DNA of 9,471 bases from JBHJOF01 sp050330055. GTDB lineage: Bacteria > Pseudomonadota > Alphaproteobacteria > Kiloniellales > JAKSDN01. Under the pieces are notes generated by a model. The model did not search any database, was not told where the DNA came from, and saw only the letters and a program-made list of their open reading frames with translations. A program made the position numbers and the translations under genes. Position 1 is the first letter of the stretch. Each line of letters starts with the position of its first letter. The stretch is taken from contig JBHJOF010000274.1 of NCBI GenBank assembly GCA_050330055.1, positions 1 to 9,471 on the forward strand. Reading direction: 5' to 3'. Positions 1 to 6,995 of the stretch are shown here, piece by piece.

Positions 1-1127
1 CGCGCGGCGGCAACGTCATGCGCGCCTGCGCGCTGCTGCCGGCGGCGACCGGCAACTTCGGCAAGCCGGGCGCCGGCCTCTACTACCTGAACGGCGCCGG
101 CCCGCGGCGCATCGGCGGCGACTACCTCGATGCGCCTCACCTGCGCAGGGGACCAGCAGCCAGCATCGGCCACATGGAGCTGGCGGACGCGTTGGCCGAT
201 CCAGAGCGCACGCAGGCCTTCTTCTCCTGGAACATGAACGTCGCCGCCTCAGCGCCGCGTCAGGAGGCCCTGCACCGGGCGCTCGAACGCGAGGACCTCT
301 TTACGGTGGTGATCGATCTGTTCCAGACCGACACCGCCGACTATGCCGACGTCGTGCTGCCGGCCGCCAGCTTCCTGGAATTCGACGACCTGGTGGTGCC
401 CTACTTCCACCTCACGGTCTCGGCCCAGGTGAAGGCGCAGGAGCCGGCCGGCGAGGCGCTGCCCAACCAGGAGATCTTCCGCCGCCTGGCCAAGGCCATG
501 GGCTACAACGAGCCGGAGCTCTACGAGAGCGATCGCGCCATGATCGACCAGCTGCTGGCGCGCTCGGGCCTTGGCATCAGTTTCGACGCGCTCGCCGAAA
601 AGGGCACCATCGATCCCTGGGACGAGCCGGTCATCCAGTTCGCCGACCTCGCCTTCCCGACGCCGTCCGGCAAGATCGAGATCGCCTCGGCTGCGGCCGA
701 GGCCGAGGGACACCCGCGCGTGCCGCAGCCCATGGCCGACCCGCGGCCGGCACCGGGCAAGCTGCGCCTGCTGTCGCCGGCCAGCAAGTGGCTGATGAAC
801 GACAGCTACGGCAATGACCCCGGCGTGCAGGCCAAGATGGGACCGCCGCGGGTGACCCTGCACCCGAAGGACGCGGCGGCGCTCGGCCTCAAGGCCGGCG
901 ACCGGGCCGAGCTGGCCAACGAGACCGGGCGCCTGGTGCTGCTGGTCGAGGAGAGCGACAGCGTGGCGCCCGGCAGCGCACTCAGCCACAAGGGCCGCTG
1001 GCCCAAGGGGGCGCCTACTCACACGAATGTGAACTGCCTCAATCCCGGCATGCCAACGGACATGGGCCACAGCAGCAGCGTCCATGGCGTCGAGGTCAGC
1101 ATCGCCGCAGCCCAGGCCGACGGCTGA
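1..1127 (+). CDS. Molybdopterin-dependent oxidoreductase, C-terminal part (5' partial)
   Basis: The reading frame is already open at base 3, so the ATG at 18 is internal and the N-terminal half lies outside the window. About 374 residues are visible. The opening stretch (GGNVMRACALLPAATGNFGK, then PGAGL) matches the cofactor-domain segment of DMSO-reductase-superfamily enzymes. The middle (DTADYADVVLPAASFLE) is the usual family stretch before the substrate funnel. The last 120 or so residues, from KLRLLSPASKW to TDMGHSSSVHGVEVSI, form the molybdopterin-dinucleotide-binding beta-barrel domain. Members of this family are two-electron oxidoreductases using a bis-pterin molybdenum centre. The metal ligand, any iron-sulfur motif and any Tat signal would be upstream, so substrate and cell location cannot be assigned. 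Two cytochrome c genes follow on the same strand, which suggests that electrons pass to or from periplasmic cytochromes (inference). Family call is firm; subfamily is unknown. Confidence 0.5.
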   Translation, partial: RGGNVMRACALLPAATGNFGKPGAGLYYLNGAGPRRIGGDYLDAPHLRRGPAASIGHMELADALADPERTQAFFSWNMNVAASAPRQEALHRALEREDLFTVVIDLFQTDTADYADVVLPAASFLEFDDLVVPYFHLTVSAQVKAQEPAGEALPNQEIFRRLAKAMGYNEPELYESDRAMIDQLLARSGLGISFDALAEKGTIDPWDEPVIQFADLAFPTPSGKIEIASAAAEAEGHPRVPQPMADPRPAPGKLRLLSPASKWLMNDSYGNDPGVQAKMGPPRVTLHPKDAAALGLKAGDRAELANETGRLVLLVEESDSVAPGSALSHKGRWPKGAPTHTNVNCLNPGMPTDMGHSSSVHGVEVSIAAAQADG

Positions 1128-1198
1128 TTCCAGCCTTCCAGCGCCGGACGCGCGCCATGCCGCGGCGTACGCCCTAAGCGCTCCCAGGGCACGGCCGA

Positions 1199-1219
1199 GT
1201 AACCGCCGAACGGTTGACG
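1199..1219 (+). promoter_or_regulatory. Inverted repeat overlapping a -35-like TTGACG
   Basis: In the 162-base gap before the cytochrome c' gene, AACCG (1201-1205) and CGGTT (1211-1215) form a perfect inverted repeat with a 5-base spacer. The right arm runs into TTGACG (1214-1219), close to a sigma-70 -35 box. No convincing -10 box is seen 16-18 bases downstream. It could be a repressor-type operator over a promoter, or chance in GC-rich DNA. Weakly supported. Confidence 0.5.
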
Positions 1220-1276
1220 TGCACGCGAACTCCGGGACAAGCTTGCCGCCACCAGCTACCAGCAAACAACAGAAAC

Positions 1277-1284
1277 AGGGGAGA
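1277..1284 (+). promoter_or_regulatory. Ribosome binding site of the cytochrome c' gene
   Basis: AGGGGAGA lies 5 bases before the ATG at 1290. It is a good Shine-Dalgarno match and fixes the start of the cytochrome c' gene. Confidence 0.5.
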
Positions 1285-1289
1285 TCACC

Positions 1290-1766
1290 ATGACCGTCGC
1301 AAGGACCCGTAGCCGGCGCGCGCTGATCGGCCTGGCCGCCGCCGCGGCCGTCATCACTGGCGTCGCCGCGGCCCAGGCCGCCGATGACCCGGCCAACGTC
1401 GTCAAGTACCGCGGAATGGTGATGAGCGCACTCGGCGCGCACATCGGCTCGATCGCCTCGGTGATCAAGGGCGAAGTCTCCTACGGGCCGCACGTCTCGA
1501 CGCACGCCCAGGCGCTGCATGCGACCAGCCTGATGCTGACGGACGTCTTCCCTGAAGGCAGCGGCGTCGGCGAGACCCGCGCCAAGCCCGAGATCTGGCA
1601 GGAGTGGGAGAAGTTCGAAGGTTTGATAAATGATCTGAGCACGCAGACCGAAAAACTGGCGCAGGTCGCAGAGGGCGGCGACATGGCCGCCATCGGCGCC
1701 CAGCTTCAGGAAACCGGCAAGGCCTGCGGCAACTGCCACAAGCCCTATCGCGAGGAAAAGGAATAG
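1290..1766 (+). CDS. Cytochrome c' (class II c-type cytochrome)
   Basis: A 158-residue exported monoheme cytochrome. Residues 1-30 are a Sec-type signal peptide with a basic start (RTRSRR), a hydrophobic Ala-rich core and an AQA cleavage site, leaving a mature protein of about 128 residues, the usual cytochrome c' size. The single heme motif CGNCH sits near the C-terminus (residues 146-150), as expected for the four-helix-bundle class II fold, with His150 as proximal ligand. The helix-1 stretch YRGMVMSALGAHIGSIASVI followed by KGEVSYG is also typical. Family members have a five-coordinate heme that binds NO or CO, and are linked to nitrosative stress or electron transfer in the periplasm. Here the gene lies between a molybdoenzyme and a diheme cytochrome, so an electron-carrier role is possible (inference). 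A strong ribosome binding site supports the start. The 31-base gap to the next gene suggests cotranscription. Confidence 0.5.
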   Translation: MTVARTRSRRALIGLAAAAAVITGVAAAQAADDPANVVKYRGMVMSALGAHIGSIASVIKGEVSYGPHVSTHAQALHATSLMLTDVFPEGSGVGETRAKPEIWQEWEKFEGLINDLSTQTEKLAQVAEGGDMAAIGAQLQETGKACGNCHKPYREEKE

Positions 1767-1797
1767 CGCGCAGCCGCCAGCCATTGCACAGAGGCCG

Positions 1798-2772
1798 TTG
1801 CACAGCTGGAGTCAAACAAACTGCCGCAGGAGCGATAGGATCATCCGACTCGCTGCTCGCCGATTGTGTCTTTGCCTGGTCGCCGCCTGTCTGCTACGCG
1901 GCGGCGCGGCGCTTGCCCAAGACGAGTCCGGGGCCGAGAGCGAGGCGGCACGGCGCGGCGCCGCGGTGTTTCACGCGGGCGGTTGCTATAGCTGCCACAC
2001 CGACAGCAAGAACGGCGGCGCGCCGCTCGCCGGCGGACGGGCGCTCAAGACGCCGTTCGGGGTTTTCTACAGCCCTAATATCACGCCGGACCCGGAGACC
2101 GGCATCGGCCGCTGGAGCGTCGAGGACCTGAAGCGGGCGCTGCACCAGGGCATCGCGCCCGACGGCTCGCACTACTTTCCGTCCTTCCCCTACACCTCCT
2201 TCACGCTGATGACCGACGCCGACGTGGCCGACCTCAAGACCTATCTCGATACGCTGGCGCCGGTACGCCAGGCCAACAGGCCGCATGACATCACGCCGCC
2301 GTTCGGCTGGCGCATCCTCATGATGCCCTGGAAATGGCTGTTCTTCGAACCCGGCCGCTTCGAGCCCGATCCGGAGCGTTCTGCGCGCTGGAACCGCGGT
2401 GCCTATCTGGCAAGCGCTCTGGCCCACTGCGGCGAGTGCCACACGCCACGCAACATGTTCGGCGCGCTCGACCGCGAGCTCTGGTACGCCGGCACCAAGG
2501 ACGGGCCGGAGGGCGCGCTGGCACCGAACATCACGCCCGACGGCTCGACCGGCATCGGGCGCTGGACCGAGAGCGACCTGGCTTACCTTCTGAAGAGCGG
2601 CTTCAAGCCCGACTTCGACAACTTGCAGGGCGTCATGGCCGAAGCGGTCGACGACAGCTACAGCCACCTGAGCGACGAGGACCTTGGCGCGATCGCGGAG
2701 TACGTCCTCTCGCTGCCGCCGATCAAGCACCAAGTCGAGCGGAGAAGCAGCGGCGGCTCGGCTTTCGACTAG
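1798..2772 (+). CDS. Diheme class I cytochrome c
   Basis: An exported protein of about 324 residues with two heme motifs, CYSCH (63-67) and CGECH (211-215). The halves look like a domain duplication: each carries NITPD-x-x-TGIGRW (residues 94-106 and 244-256). The fold resembles the first two domains of the cytochrome subunit of membrane alcohol dehydrogenases, but there is no third heme and no C-terminal anchor. Met138 and Met280 are candidate sixth ligands (inference). In the alcohol dehydrogenase subunit the first ligand lies in an AMPY motif, which reads SFPY here. The signal peptide ends in GGAALA near residue 40. The start is uncertain. The longest plausible form begins with TTG at 1798, with GAGG only 3 bases upstream. 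A much better AGGAG (1828-1832) lies 7 bases before an in-frame ATC at 1840. No ATG or GTG precedes the signal peptide. The likely role is electron transfer with the upstream molybdoenzyme. Confidence 0.5.
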   Translation: MHSWSQTNCRRSDRIIRLAARRLCLCLVAACLLRGGAALAQDESGAESEAARRGAAVFHAGGCYSCHTDSKNGGAPLAGGRALKTPFGVFYSPNITPDPETGIGRWSVEDLKRALHQGIAPDGSHYFPSFPYTSFTLMTDADVADLKTYLDTLAPVRQANRPHDITPPFGWRILMMPWKWLFFEPGRFEPDPERSARWNRGAYLASALAHCGECHTPRNMFGALDRELWYAGTKDGPEGALAPNITPDGSTGIGRWTESDLAYLLKSGFKPDFDNLQGVMAEAVDDSYSHLSDEDLGAIAEYVLSLPPIKHQVERRSSGGSAFD

Positions 2773-4109
2773 CCCTCCTCATTCTCCTCCGCAACGGCAC
2801 GCGCCAGCCAGCGCGCGGTGCGCAGCAGCCGACCGTCATGACCACGCTTGCCGACGAGCTGCACACCGATCGGCAGGCCGCCTTCTCCAACCAGCAGGGG
2901 CAGGGTCACGGCCGGCGTGCCGCAGAATGTCCAGAGGGTGCAAAAGATCGGATCGCCGGTGGACTCCAGCCCTTTAGGCGCTTCGCCCGGCGCCGCCGGC
3001 GTCAGAATGGCGTCATAGCGCTCGAAGACCTCTCCGAGACCGTGGTACAGGACGTCGCGCCACTCCATGGCACGGTTGTAGTCGACGGCAAGGCAGCGCT
3101 GCCCTTCTTCGATCAGCTCGCGCAGATTGGCGCTCAGCATGCTCCGGTCGCGCTCATAGAAGTCCTGGAAGCTCTTCGCCAGATCGGCACAGAAGATCGT
3201 GCGATGCCAGCGCACGGCGCTGTCGAAGCTTTGGGGAAGCGTCACTTCCTCGCAACGTGCGCCCAGAAACTCGACCAGTTCGCCGAAAGCCGCCTGCGTA
3301 TCGGGTCCGGCCCGATCCCACACCGGTGATCTGACAAAGGCGAGTATCGGCTCGAGCGGCGGCTCCTCGGCCGCGGTCGCCACCAGCCGCGGGCGCCCCA
3401 CGGGCCGCATGTCAGGATCGCGGTCGTCGTAGACCGTGAGCGGCTCGGCCAGGAGCGCGAGGTCGGCCACCGAGCGGGCGAACACACCCACCGTGTCGAG
3501 CGGCCGCGATTGCTCCAGCACGCCGTGACGCGAGATCGCGCCGTGCGTCGGCTTGAATCCGTAGACCCCGCAGAAGGCGGCCGGTCGGATCACTGAGCCG
3601 TTAGTCTGGGTGCCTAGCGCCACCGGCACCATGCCGGCGGCGACGGCCGCGGCAGAGCCGCTCGACGAGCCGCCGGGCGTGCGTTCCGGATCGTGCGGGT
3701 TGCGCGTCTTGCCGGGGCTGTAGACCGCAAGCTCCGTCGTCACCGTCTTGCCCATGATGACCGCGCCTGCCTGACGCAGCAGAGCGACCACCGTAGCATC
3801 GCGATTGGGCCGACGGCCGGCGTGGAAGGACGTGCCGCATTCGGTCGGCATGTCGCCGGTGTCGATGATGTCCTTGACGCCGACCGGAACGCCGTGCAGC
3901 GGCCCGAGATCGATGCCGGCGGCGTGCGCCTCGTCGGCACGACGAGCCTGCTGCAGTGCGTAGTCGGGATCGAGAAAGGCCCAGGCACGCACCTCGCCGT
4001 CAACCGCCTCGATGCGCTTGAGGCAATCGCGCACCAACTCGCTCGACGTGATGCGGCCCGCGCGAATCTGCTCGGCGGCCTCGGTCATGGACAGGGCACA
4101 AAGGCTCAT
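2769..4109 (-). CDS. Amidase-signature family hydrolase
   Basis: A cytoplasmic hydrolase of 446 residues when started at the ATG at 4109, the usual length for this family. These enzymes hydrolyse amide bonds, releasing ammonia or an amine and a carboxylate. The Ser-cisSer-Lys triad is complete: Lys79 in VGVKDIIDT, cis-Ser148 at the start of the GGSSSGS glycine/serine loop, and nucleophile Ser172 in TNGSVIRPA. The Ser-to-Ser spacing of 24 equals that of well-studied members. There is no GatA context (no gatB or gatC nearby), so a catabolic or biosynthetic amidase is more likely than tRNA amidotransferase. A GTG at 4160 would add 17 residues, but it has no ribosome binding site and the MSLCALSMTEAAE opening aligns better with family N-termini. 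It is the last gene of the minus-strand TRAP cluster, so it may act on an imported compound (inference). Its stop codon interlocks with that of the convergent cytochrome gene. Confidence 0.5.
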   Translation of the reverse strand: MSLCALSMTEAAEQIRAGRITSSELVRDCLKRIEAVDGEVRAWAFLDPDYALQQARRADEAHAAGIDLGPLHGVPVGVKDIIDTGDMPTECGTSFHAGRRPNRDATVVALLRQAGAVIMGKTVTTELAVYSPGKTRNPHDPERTPGGSSSGSAAAVAAGMVPVALGTQTNGSVIRPAAFCGVYGFKPTHGAISRHGVLEQSRPLDTVGVFARSVADLALLAEPLTVYDDRDPDMRPVGRPRLVATAAEEPPLEPILAFVRSPVWDRAGPDTQAAFGELVEFLGARCEEVTLPQSFDSAVRWHRTIFCADLAKSFQDFYERDRSMLSANLRELIEEGQRCLAVDYNRAMEWRDVLYHGLGEVFERYDAILTPAAPGEAPKGLESTGDPIFCTLWTFCGTPAVTLPLLVGEGGLPIGVQLVGKRGHDGRLLRTARWLARAVAEENEEG

Positions 4110-4181
4110 GGGCAGCCAGCCCTGGACTCGGGTAGGCCGCGCTTCACTGTGCCCGTTCACCTGGTTGTGCTGCCATAGGGG

Positions 4182-4382
4182 TCATCGGCCGGACGCCGGC
4201 TGTTGGGGTTTTTGGTTGTTTCTTCTCCGCTTCACCTCATCGTAGATGGCTTTGCTCGCCAAGAGAAGGATGGCCACTATGATGACCGAAAGCGGCACCG
4301 ATCTGACGCTGACGACATAATAGAGGAGGAACACGCCGACCAGCATGGTCCCGATCACGCCGGCGATCAAATTGGTGCTCAT
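4182..4382 (-). CDS. Small two-helix membrane protein, function unknown
   Basis: A 66-residue protein with two hydrophobic segments (about residues 5-26 and 28-46) separated by a short SVRSVP turn, then a basic hydrophilic tail (YDEVKRRRNNQKPQQPASGR). A helical hairpin in the inner membrane is predicted, with the Lys/Arg-rich tail probably cytoplasmic by the positive-inside rule. I do not recognise a named family. It lies 105 bases after the TRAP large-permease gene and 72 bases before the amidase start, all on one strand, so an accessory role in the transporter operon is possible. The ATG at 4382 is preceded by GGATGAAG, a weak Shine-Dalgarno. Two clean membrane segments make a real gene more likely than a chance frame. 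Nothing visible points to a toxin or a bacteriocin. Confidence 0.5.
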   Translation of the reverse strand: MSTNLIAGVIGTMLVGVFLLYYVVSVRSVPLSVIIVAILLLASKAIYDEVKRRRNNQKPQQPASGR

Positions 4383-4487
4383 GCTTCATCCATACCTAAG
4401 GTCAGATGCTTGACATCGGGCCCGGAGCAAAGCGTTCCGTCGATCCGGCGCCCTTGTGCCAGCCGCCGGGAAGGCCCGCCAGCCCAC

Positions 4488-6323
4488 TCATCGGGGGGTA
4501 ACATCGTAGAAGTACTCGGGAAGCCAATGCACGACGCCGGGGACATTGTAGAGGATGACCATGCACAGCAAGACCATGAAAAGGAACGGCATGCAGCCCC
4601 TGAATATCTCCATGAGCTGGACGTGGGGCGGCGCCACGCCCTTCAAGTAGTAGGCGGCCATCGCCATGGGCGGCGTCATGAACGAAGTCTGCAGGTTGAG
4701 CGCCACCAGGATGCCAAAGAACAGCGGATCGACCCCGAAGTGCGGCAGCATGGGGAGGAAGATCGGCACGAAGATGATTATGATCTCCGACCACTCCAGC
4801 GGCCAGCCCAGAAGGAAGATTATGAGCTGCGCCAGTATCAGGAACATGACCGGCGTGAGGTTTAAGCCGAGTACGAACTCCTCGATGATTGCGTGGCCGC
4901 CGAGATAGGAAAACACGGACGAGAAGGTCCATGAGCCGACGAACAGCCAGCACACCATGGCCGAGGTGCGCACCGTCAGGAACACCGCCTCCTTGAGGCG
5001 CTCCCACTCGATCCCTCGCACGAACAACGCGCTGGCGCCGCCGACGATGAAGGCGACGTCGACACCGTAGACCGACCACTGCTTGCGATAGAGGATCTCG
5101 GCGAGCCCGAGATAGTTGACGGCGACGATGTAAACGAGGCCCAGCGCCAATCCGGCGAGCGCGCCGAGACCGACAGCGTCCACGATGGCCCGGGCTGACT
5201 GTCTCTCAGGGATCAGGTTGGCGATCAAGGGAACCCGGTACCCGTAGTAGCGGATCGCCACCGCGGCCAGCAGGCCGAGAACGATGAACTGCCCGGGCGC
5301 GCCCGGCAGGTGACGCGCCAGGGGCGGCACTCCGAACCAGGCGGTGGAGAACAGCCGCACCACCACGTAGGCTAGGTACGCGATCGCCACGATCCCGCCG
5401 CCGAGCCCGACGGCCGTGAGCCAGTTGTTCTCCCGGCGCGCTTCCGCGACCCATGGCGGCGACGCTCGGCCGTCGTAGACCTCGGCCAGGCGATAGGAAG
5501 TCGCCAGAACCAAGCTTCCAAAGGCGCCCATCGACGCCGCCTCGGTCGGCGTCGCCAGTCCGAACAGGATCGAGCCCAGCACGGCGAAGATCAAAAGCGC
5601 CAGAGGCATGAACGACGTGAGGATCATCCACAGAAGCGCCGTCAGCGGAATGTCGGTCTCCTCCTTGGGCGGCTTCGGCGCCAGCTTTGGATTGGCCATG
5701 GCGCGGCCGATCACATAGAGCATGTAAAGCCCGGCCAACAGCATGCCCGGCAGCATGGCGCCCGCATAGAGCCTGACTACCGACACACCGGAGGCGGCGG
5801 CGTAGACGATCAACATGATCGAGGGTGGAATGAGGATGCCCAGACAGCCGCCGGCGCAGATCACGCCGGCCGAGAACTTGGTATCGTACTTGGCCTTCAA
5901 CAACGCCGGGAAGGCCAGCAGCCCCATCAGCGTCACCACGGCGCCGATGATGCCGCTGGCGGTAGCGAAGATGGCACAGGTCGCCAGCGCAGCCACGGCC
6001 ATTGCGCCCGGCACGGCGCGGGCGGCGATGTTGAGGCTATAGAACAAACGATCGACGATGTTGGCACGCTCGACCACATATCCCATGAAGAGGAACAGCG
6101 GCACCGCTACCAGCACCTCGTTGGTCATCACCGAATAGGTCTGATTGACCAGAAGGTCGAAGACGCGGTTATCGAAGAAGTGCTGCATTCTGAAGGCGTC
6201 GTAAAAGGCGTAGAAGCCGAACATCATCGCCATGGCGACCAGCGTGAAGGCGATGGGGAAGCCAAGCAGGATGGTAAGCACGAAGACGCCCAGCATCAGC
6301 AGGGCGACCTGTGGGTCGGTCAT
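4488..6323 (-). CDS. dctM: TRAP transporter large permease subunit (DctM type, extended)
   Basis: A 611-residue integral membrane protein that forms the transport channel of a tripartite ATP-independent periplasmic transporter, normally driven by a sodium gradient. Family hallmarks are the N-terminal GFPIAFTLVAMA (21-32), VPLFLFMGYVVERA (74-87), GGCLGILIPPSIMLIVYA (158-175) and ATPTEAASMGAFGSL (257-271). The C-terminal half has LGWPLEWSEIIIIFVPIF and LQTSFMTPPMAMAAYYLKG. Ordinary members are about 425 residues. This one carries about 160 extra residues (roughly 279-438), with a soluble linker and about four hydrophobic segments near 301-323, 343-358, 381-403 and 419-436. The binding protein and large permease resemble the mannitol/chloroaromatic-type TRAP group. 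The start codon overlaps the stop of the small subunit by 4 bases (ATGA, 6320-6323). AAGGGAA, 7 bases upstream, is the ribosome binding site. Membership is firm; the substrate is unknown. Confidence 0.5.
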   Translation of the reverse strand: MTDPQVALLMLGVFVLTILLGFPIAFTLVAMAMMFGFYAFYDAFRMQHFFDNRVFDLLVNQTYSVMTNEVLVAVPLFLFMGYVVERANIVDRLFYSLNIAARAVPGAMAVAALATCAIFATASGIIGAVVTLMGLLAFPALLKAKYDTKFSAGVICAGGCLGILIPPSIMLIVYAAASGVSVVRLYAGAMLPGMLLAGLYMLYVIGRAMANPKLAPKPPKEETDIPLTALLWMILTSFMPLALLIFAVLGSILFGLATPTEAASMGAFGSLVLATSYRLAEVYDGRASPPWVAEARRENNWLTAVGLGGGIVAIAYLAYVVVRLFSTAWFGVPPLARHLPGAPGQFIVLGLLAAVAIRYYGYRVPLIANLIPERQSARAIVDAVGLGALAGLALGLVYIVAVNYLGLAEILYRKQWSVYGVDVAFIVGGASALFVRGIEWERLKEAVFLTVRTSAMVCWLFVGSWTFSSVFSYLGGHAIIEEFVLGLNLTPVMFLILAQLIIFLLGWPLEWSEIIIIFVPIFLPMLPHFGVDPLFFGILVALNLQTSFMTPPMAMAAYYLKGVAPPHVQLMEIFRGCMPFLFMVLLCMVILYNVPGVVHWLPEYFYDVTPR

Positions 6324-6955
6324 GTGTGTGTTCCCTTAGCCCGCTCGCCCAAGACCTCGGCGGCGTCTTTGTGCACATGCTGCTGCAATGCCACATCCAG
6401 CTCCTCGACGTCCCTCAGCCGCTCCGGCCAGACGCCGCTTCGCAAGCAGACAATGCAGCGACAGACCTCGGCGATCCCTTGCAGCAGCAGCATGAAAGCG
6501 GCGAGCGGCAGCAGGGTCTTCAAGGGAGATATCGGAATGCCGGCCGGACTGTTGATCGAGATCTCGCCTCTCCTCCCGGCAGGGCCAAAGGGCATGTAAG
6601 ACCAGGAACTGGAGGCATAGTCGTAGCCGGCGTATACGAGCGCGATCACGCCAGGGAAGAAGAATATGAAGTAAAGAAAGAGCTCGATGCCCGCCTGCAC
6701 CTTGGGCGGCCACAGCCGATAGAGCACATCCCCGCGGACGTGACCGTTGCGCGACAAAGTGTAAGCACCCGCCATCATGAACAGCGCCCCGTACATGATG
6801 TAGCTGATGTCGAAGGCCCACGGCGTGGGAGCCCTGAGCACGTAGCGGACGAACACCTCGTAAGCGACGCCCAGCGTCAGGACGAGGATGCACCAGGCGA
6901 AGGCCTTGCCCGTCCAGGTGCTCAAATGATCGATCAGATTGATGAATCGAACCAT
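6320..6955 (-). CDS. dctQ: TRAP transporter small permease subunit (DctQ type)
   Basis: A 211-residue membrane protein with four hydrophobic segments (about 18-38, 48-66, 90-112 and 147-170), the topology expected of the DctQ subunit that pairs with DctM. The motif RYVLRAPTPWAFDISYIMYG (37-56) followed by the polar GHVRGDVLYR stretch (71-80) is characteristic. The ATG at 6955 is chosen. A GTG at 6997 would add 14 Arg/Gly-rich residues, but it lies inside an intergenic hairpin arm, whereas the ATG has a GAGGCGGG stretch 9-16 bases upstream. The loop after the third helix (about 113-146) and the C-terminal tail past residue 170 are rather long for the family. The gene is translationally coupled to the large permease through an ATGA overlap, and is separated from the binding-protein gene by 117 bases containing the hairpin. 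Confidence 0.5.
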   Translation of the reverse strand: MVRFINLIDHLSTWTGKAFAWCILVLTLGVAYEVFVRYVLRAPTPWAFDISYIMYGALFMMAGAYTLSRNGHVRGDVLYRLWPPKVQAGIELFLYFIFFFPGVIALVYAGYDYASSSWSYMPFGPAGRRGEISINSPAGIPISPLKTLLPLAAFMLLLQGIAEVCRCIVCLRSGVWPERLRDVEELDVALQQHVHKDAAEVLGERAKGTHT

Positions 6956-6995
6956 TTTACGCTGCCCGCCTCTTCGCCGGGCCCCTGCGCTACGC

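Noticed and set aside
1164..1173. Perfect 10-base palindrome GGCGTACGCC after the molybdoenzyme gene
   Set aside because: It is short, has no loop and no neighbouring T-run; such palindromes are common by chance in GC-rich DNA.
249..1784. 511-codon minus-strand frame across the molybdoenzyme and cytochrome c' genes
   Set aside because: It lies antisense to two clear genes; its product is Arg/Gly/His-rich without any family motif, as expected for a shadow frame in GC-rich DNA.
1894..3329. Long frames opposite or overlapping the diheme cytochrome and amidase genes (1894-2733 minus, 2334-3329 plus)
   Set aside because: Both overlap strongly supported genes and have compositionally biased, motif-free products.
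4409..4415. TTGACA on the plus strand downstream of dctM
   Set aside because: It points away from any gene on that strand and has no matching -10 box; chance occurrence.
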